The translations under genes were made by a program, and so were the position numbers. The notes under the pieces are model-generated. The model ran no database searches, had not been told where the DNA came from, and was given only the letters and a program-made list of their open reading frames with translations. Positions 22,500 to 26,292 of a DNA stretch of 26,292 nucleotides are shown piece by piece. Numbering within the stretch: position 1 is the first letter of the stretch; every line of letters starts with the position of its first letter. Source of the DNA: an uncultured Ruminococcus sp. (GTDB lineage: Bacteria > Bacillota > Clostridia > Oscillospirales > Ruminococcaceae); assembly GCA_937898375.1 (NCBI GenBank), contig CALEJX010000021.1:1-26292 (forward strand). Reading direction: 5' to 3'.

Positions 22500-24263
22500 A
22501 TGGATAAAATATATTCGGTAAACGGACCTGTAGTAAAGGTTGCAGATACGAAAAGCTTTGCCATGCAGGAAATGGTCTATGTGGGCAAAAAGCGTCTTAT
22601 CGGCGAGGTCATAAGAGTGCAGTCCGATTTTACCACCATTCAGGTCTATGAGGGCACAACGGGACTTATGCCAGACGAGCCTGTTATCTCAACAGGCGCA
22701 CCAATGTCCGCCACCCTCGGTCCCGGTATAATAAACAACATCTTTGACGGCATCGAAAGACCGCTTAAAAAGCTTGAAGAAGTCTCAGGCGCTTTTATCG
22801 CCGACGGCACAGACGTAAGCTCACTCGATACAGAGAAAAAATATCCTGTTACAATGACAGTGAAAACAGGGGATAAACTTTCCGCAGGGGATATATACTG
22901 CACCTGCCCCGAAACGCCCCTTATCACACATAAGTGTATGCTTTCACCATTGTCAAAAGGCGGCGAGGTCATATGGACAGCCGAAAACGGCGACTATACG
23001 ATAAATGACGTTGTGGCAAAAATAAAAGCCCCTAACGGAGCAGTGGAGGAACTTACCCTCTGTCAGAAATGGCCTATCAGAACATCAAGACCATGCAAAA
23101 ACCGTCTGCCTATTACAAAGCCATTGGTAACAGGTCAGCGTATCGTGGATACTATCCTGCCTGTTGCAAAGGGCGGAACAGCCGCTATCCCTGGCGGCTT
23201 CGGCACAGGCAAGACCATGACCCAGCACCAGCTTGCAAAGTGGTGCGACGCAGATATCATCGTCTATATAGGCTGCGGCGAGCGTGGAAACGAAATGACG
23301 CAGGTGCTTGAGGAGTTCTCAGAGCTTATCGACCCGAAAACACAAAGACCTCTTACAGACAGAACAGTGCTTATCGCAAACACTTCAAATATGCCTGTCG
23401 CCGCCCGTGAAGCCTCTATCTATACAGGCATAACCCTCGCCGAGTATTACCGTGATATGGGCTATCATATCGCCATAATGGCAGACTCTACCTCACGTTG
23501 GGCAGAGGCTCTCCGTGAGATATCAGGCAGACTTGAAGAAATGCCTGCCGAGGAAGGCTTCCCTGCATATCTGCCGTCACGAATTTCCGAGTTCTACGAG
23601 CGTGCAGGCTATGTTGAAACTCTTAACGGCAAGGAAGGCTCCGTCACCATAATAGGCGCAGTTTCACCCCAAGGTTCTGACTTTTCCGAGCCTGTCACAC
23701 AGAATACAAAGCGTTTCGTACGTTGTTTCTGGGCGTTGGATAAATCCCTCGCCTATGCAAGACATTATCCTGCAATAAATTGGAACACAAGCTATTCCGA
23801 GTATGCAGAAGACCTTGCAGATTATTATAATAAAAACGTCAACGAGAACTTCATGAAAGTTCGACAGGAGATATCAAATATCCTAGTTGAAGAAAATACC
23901 CTTATGGAGATAGTTAAGCTCATGGGTACTGACGTTCTCCCTGACGATCAAAAGCTTCTTATCGAAACTGCAAGAGCCGTAAGAGTAGGTTTTTTGCAGC
24001 AAAACGCCTATCATAAAGAGGATACCTACGTTCCCCTTGATAAGCAGTACCGCATGATGAAGCTTATCACAGATTTCTATGCCCTTGCAAAGAAAGCGCT
24101 TTCACAAGGCGTGAACGTTGATAAAATAATAGGCTGCGGCTGGATAGAAAAGCTTATCAAAGTCAAGTATGATATACCTAACGATAAAATAGAGCTTTTT
24201 GACGAATACGAAAAGAATATGAAAGCCGATATGGAGGCTTTGACAGGAGGTGCAGGAGCGTGA
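22500..24263 (+). CDS. atpA: V-type ATPase catalytic subunit A
   Basis: 587 residues, full length. Catalytic nucleotide-binding subunit of the V1 head. The P-loop is GGFGTGKT (232-239), with Lys238; the usual form in this family is GPFGSGKT or GPFGAGKT. The catalytic glutamate is Glu261 in GCGERGNEM. TSRWAEALREISGRL and AVSPQGSDFSEP are also conserved. The non-homologous insertion typical of A subunits lies before the P-loop (about 115-190). Ribosome site TAAGGAG. The last four bases (GTGA) overlap the start of the B gene. Confidence 0.97.
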   Translation: MDKIYSVNGPVVKVADTKSFAMQEMVYVGKKRLIGEVIRVQSDFTTIQVYEGTTGLMPDEPVISTGAPMSATLGPGIINNIFDGIERPLKKLEEVSGAFIADGTDVSSLDTEKKYPVTMTVKTGDKLSAGDIYCTCPETPLITHKCMLSPLSKGGEVIWTAENGDYTINDVVAKIKAPNGAVEELTLCQKWPIRTSRPCKNRLPITKPLVTGQRIVDTILPVAKGGTAAIPGGFGTGKTMTQHQLAKWCDADIIVYIGCGERGNEMTQVLEEFSELIDPKTQRPLTDRTVLIANTSNMPVAAREASIYTGITLAEYYRDMGYHIAIMADSTSRWAEALREISGRLEEMPAEEGFPAYLPSRISEFYERAGYVETLNGKEGSVTIIGAVSPQGSDFSEPVTQNTKRFVRCFWALDKSLAYARHYPAINWNTSYSEYAEDLADYYNKNVNENFMKVRQEISNILVEENTLMEIVKLMGTDVLPDDQKLLIETARAVRVGFLQQNAYHKEDTYVPLDKQYRMMKLITDFYALAKKALSQGVNVDKIIGCGWIEKLIKVKYDIPNDKIELFDEYEKNMKADMEALTGGAGA

Positions 24264-25663
24264 ACGTAAAATATATCGGACTAAGCGAAATAAACGGCCC
24301 GCTCGTTGCACTTGACCATGTAAGCGGCATTTCCTATGACGAAATGGCAGAAATAAAGCTTGATGACGGCACACGCCGCCTTGCACGAGTTGTAGAGGTG
24401 GAAAAAGACAGAGCCGTTTTGCAGGTGTTCGAGGGAACAAAAGGACTTTCCCTTGTCAATACCACCACAAGCTTTCAGGGCAAGCCTATGGAACTTGCAT
24501 TGTCTACCGAAATGCTTGGCAGGATATTCAGCGGAGCAGGCAAACCTATCGACGGATTGGGAGATATTTTCCCTGAAAAATACCGTGACATAAACGGCTC
24601 GCCCCTTAACCCTGTTTCAAGAACATATCCAAGAAATTATATAAACACAGGCATATCCTCCATAGATGCACTTACTACCCTCATCAGGGGTCAGAAACTC
24701 CCTATCTTCTCAGGTTCGGGACTTTCTCATAACAAGCTTGCCGTGCAGATAGTAAGGCAAGCGAAGATCGCCGACGAAAACGGACAGGATTTCGCAATAG
24801 TTTTCGGAGCAATGGGCGTAAAAAATGACGTTGCCGATTATTTCAAACGCTGTTTCGAGGAAACAGGCGTTTTGCAGAGAGTTGCAATGTTTCTAAACCT
24901 CTCAAACGACCCTATCATAGAGCGTATCTTGACCCCAAGGTGCGCCCTCACTTGCGCCGAATATCTTGCCTTTGAGCATGATATGCACATTCTCGTTATC
25001 CTCACAGATATGACTTCCTATGCCGAAGCTCTGCGAGAATTTTCATCGTCAAAGGGCGAGATACCGGGAAGAAAAGGCTATCCGGGCTATCTTTATTCCG
25101 ACCTTGCTTCTATCTATGAAAGAGCAGGCATTGTAAAGGGCGCAAAAGGCTCTGTTACGCAGATACCAATTCTCACCATGCCGAATGACGATATAACTCA
25201 CCCTGTCCCTGACCTCACAGGCTATATCACTGAGGGACAGATAGTTCTCGACCGAAACCTCGACCAAACAGGCGTTTATCCTGCCGTTTCTGTCCTGCCG
25301 AGCCTTTCAAGACTTATGAAAGACGGCATAGGCGAGGGCTATACAAGGGAGGATCACCAAATGGTGTCCAACCAGCTTTTTGCCGCCTATGCAAAGGTGC
25401 AGGACGCAAGAAGCCTTGCTTCTGTTATCGGTGAAGAGGAGCTTTCCGATACGGATAAAGCCTATTTGAAATTCGGTACGCTTTTTGAAAAGCATTTTAT
25501 CGACCAAGGCTTTGACGTAAACCGTTCCATAGATGAAACTCTCGACCTAGGCTGGAGCTTGCTCTCCACCCTGCCGAAATCAGAGCTTGACCGAGTTGAT
25601 GAAGAACATCTGGAGCATTATTACAGTGCCGAAAAAGCAAAAGCGCTTTTTGCAGAGGACTAA
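24260..25663 (+). CDS. atpB: V-type ATPase regulatory subunit B
   Basis: 467 residues, full length. Homologue of A without a P-loop; the position is filled by FSGSGLSHNK. MGVKNDVADYF, TDMTSYAEALREFSSSKGEIPGRKGYPGYLYSDLASIYERAG and ITEGQIVLDR are all typical of B. Start is GTG at 24260, overlapping the A stop, with AGGAGGTG at 24244-24251. A hairpin with a T run lies 18 bp after the stop, followed by two more repeats before D. Confidence 0.97.
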   Translation: MNVKYIGLSEINGPLVALDHVSGISYDEMAEIKLDDGTRRLARVVEVEKDRAVLQVFEGTKGLSLVNTTTSFQGKPMELALSTEMLGRIFSGAGKPIDGLGDIFPEKYRDINGSPLNPVSRTYPRNYINTGISSIDALTTLIRGQKLPIFSGSGLSHNKLAVQIVRQAKIADENGQDFAIVFGAMGVKNDVADYFKRCFEETGVLQRVAMFLNLSNDPIIERILTPRCALTCAEYLAFEHDMHILVILTDMTSYAEALREFSSSKGEIPGRKGYPGYLYSDLASIYERAGIVKGAKGSVTQIPILTMPNDDITHPVPDLTGYITEGQIVLDRNLDQTGVYPAVSVLPSLSRLMKDGIGEGYTREDHQMVSNQLFAAYAKVQDARSLASVIGEEELSDTDKAYLKFGTLFEKHFIDQGFDVNRSIDETLDLGWSLLSTLPKSELDRVDEEHLEHYYSAEKAKALFAED

Positions 25664-25673
25664 AATAACATCG

Positions 25674-25703
25674 GTAGGGGCGGTCACTCGCCGTGACCTT
25701 TTT
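25674..25703 (+). repeat. REP-like variant with T run, attenuator candidate
   Basis: GTAG foot (25674-25677), GGGC, then GGTCAC, loop TCGCC, GTGACC (25682-25698) and five T (25699-25703). The stem and T run look like a weak terminator directly after the B gene and before D. Confidence 0.6.
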
Positions 25704-25721
25704 GCCGCAGAAATATTATTT

Positions 25722-25745
25722 GTAGGGGTGAACAGTGTTCGCCCG
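25722..25745 (+). repeat. REP-like hairpin, GAAC subfamily
   Basis: GTAG (25722-25725), GGGTGAAC, loop AGT, GTTCGCCC, then G. One stem pair is a G-T wobble. Lies in the gap between the B and D genes. Confidence 0.88.
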
Positions 25746-25871
25746 TTACTCCACAATATGGCGGTTATTTATGATATTGCCGTCACTCACGACATTGTTG
25801 TTTGTGATTTTGTAATTATTTGCAACATCGCTATTCCAATGCTGAACAAAACGGCTCATAAAGAAAAAAAT

Positions 25872-25895
25872 CGGGCGAACAATGTTCGCCCCTAC
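25872..25895 (-). repeat. REP-like hairpin, GAAC subfamily, reverse orientation
   Basis: GGGCGAAC (25873-25880), loop AAT, GTTCGCCC (25884-25891), then CTAC. Third repeat in the 281-bp B-D gap, about 50 bp before the D start. No gene is seen in this gap. Confidence 0.88.
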
Positions 25896-25944
25896 TGGAC
25901 TTTTTCAGATACAGTGATATAATAATAGGAAGAGGGTGTGACCA

Positions 25945-26292
25945 ATGGCTGAACAGCAGGTCTTTGCCACAAAGGGAAATTTGATACTCTATAAAAAGGC
26001 TCTGAAACTTGCCGCATTGGGCTATGAGCTTCTTGACAGGAAAAGAAATATCCTCATAAGAGAGCTTATGAGCCTTGTTGACAAAGCAGGGGAGCTTAGA
26101 GGAAGCATTGAGGAGACTTACAAAGAAGCCTACAGCGCCCTCCAGCTTGCAAATATCTCCATGGGTCTTGTAACACCTTATGCAAACTGTATACCTGTGG
26201 AAACAGGCGTTGAGATAAGCACAAGGAGCCTAATGGGCGTTGAGCTGCCAAAAGTCACCCTTAAAGAACGCCCTTTGAAAGTCACCTACGGC
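25945..26292 (+). CDS. atpD: V-type ATPase subunit D, 3' end outside the window
   Basis: The first 116 residues are visible; the frame is open at the window end. It starts MAEQQVFATKGNL and has the long N-terminal helix LILYKKALKLAALGYELLDRKR characteristic of subunit D, the central rotor shaft inside the A3B3 head. The ATG follows GAAGAGGGTG. A full subunit is about 200 residues. Confidence 0.92.
   Translation, partial: MAEQQVFATKGNLILYKKALKLAALGYELLDRKRNILIRELMSLVDKAGELRGSIEETYKEAYSALQLANISMGLVTPYANCIPVETGVEISTRSLMGVELPKVTLKERPLKVTYG

Noticed and set aside
40..25895. GAAC...GTTC cores in the repeats read as LexA (SOS) boxes, tempting with lexA at 2180
   Set aside because: The half-sites are 3 bp apart in every copy, whereas the Gram-positive LexA box has GAAC-N4-GTTC. 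The copies sit mostly downstream of genes, and the flanking GGGC/GCCC stems and GTAG foot mark a hairpin element.
40..25895. The dispersed repeats as a CRISPR array
   Set aside because: Spacing is irregular, from tens of bases to several kilobases, orientation is mixed, and no cas genes are present.

Overview
The window looks like chromosomal DNA of a gut-type clostridial Firmicute, probably Ruminococcus or a relative in the Oscillospiraceae. The evidence is indirect: AGGAGG-type ribosome sites, UUG and GUG starts, sigma-A promoters of the TTGACA-N17-TATAAT type, spoVG, lexA and a UPF0735/PheB-type gene, a bacterial V-type ATPase operon, and many intergenic GTAGGGG...CCCG hairpins. Base composition is moderate and codon style looks even across genes, with no phage, plasmid, transposase, rRNA, tRNA or CRISPR. 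The genus is an inference.

Layout. 1-265 holds only hairpin repeats. At 266-3612 lie spoVG (minus), then murC, lexA and a zinc-ribbon membrane protein (plus). At 3736-5799 (minus) is an LtaS-type membrane phosphotransferase. At 6037-7572 is guaA with a clear promoter and terminator. At 7855-13673 is a plus-strand wall-polymer locus: a CDP-glycerol-type polyol-phosphate transferase, a TarI-like cytidylyltransferase, a GatD-like zinc polyol-phosphate dehydrogenase, a larger polyol-phosphate polymerase and an AlsE/Rpe-like ketose-phosphate 3-epimerase. At 14002-17264 (minus) a UPF0735 ACT-domain gene, hom, thrB and tag form an operon-like set. From 17564 to the window end is the V-type ATPase operon in the order H, C, I, K, F, E, A, B, D, with D cut by the window edge.

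How the genes fit together. The 7855-13673 genes make a coherent route: a ketose phosphate is epimerised, reduced to a polyol phosphate, activated with CTP, and transferred to a wall or lipid carrier. The dehydrogenase and epimerase resemble the hexose-phosphate enzymes GatD and AlsE more than classical TarJ and Rpe, so the polyol may not be ribitol; this is the best candidate for an undescribed pathway.

The strongest non-coding signal is a dispersed family of about fifteen short hairpins. Most consist of a GTAG foot, an 8-bp stem (GGGCGAAC/GTTCGCCC) and a 3-nt loop. A second subfamily keeps its loop but changes its stem by compensatory substitutions. The architecture matches REP elements of the kind handled by REP-associated tyrosine transposases. 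Copies sit singly or as inverted pairs in intergenic gaps, including two gaps inside the V-ATPase operon (I-K and B-D), where they could tune subunit expression.
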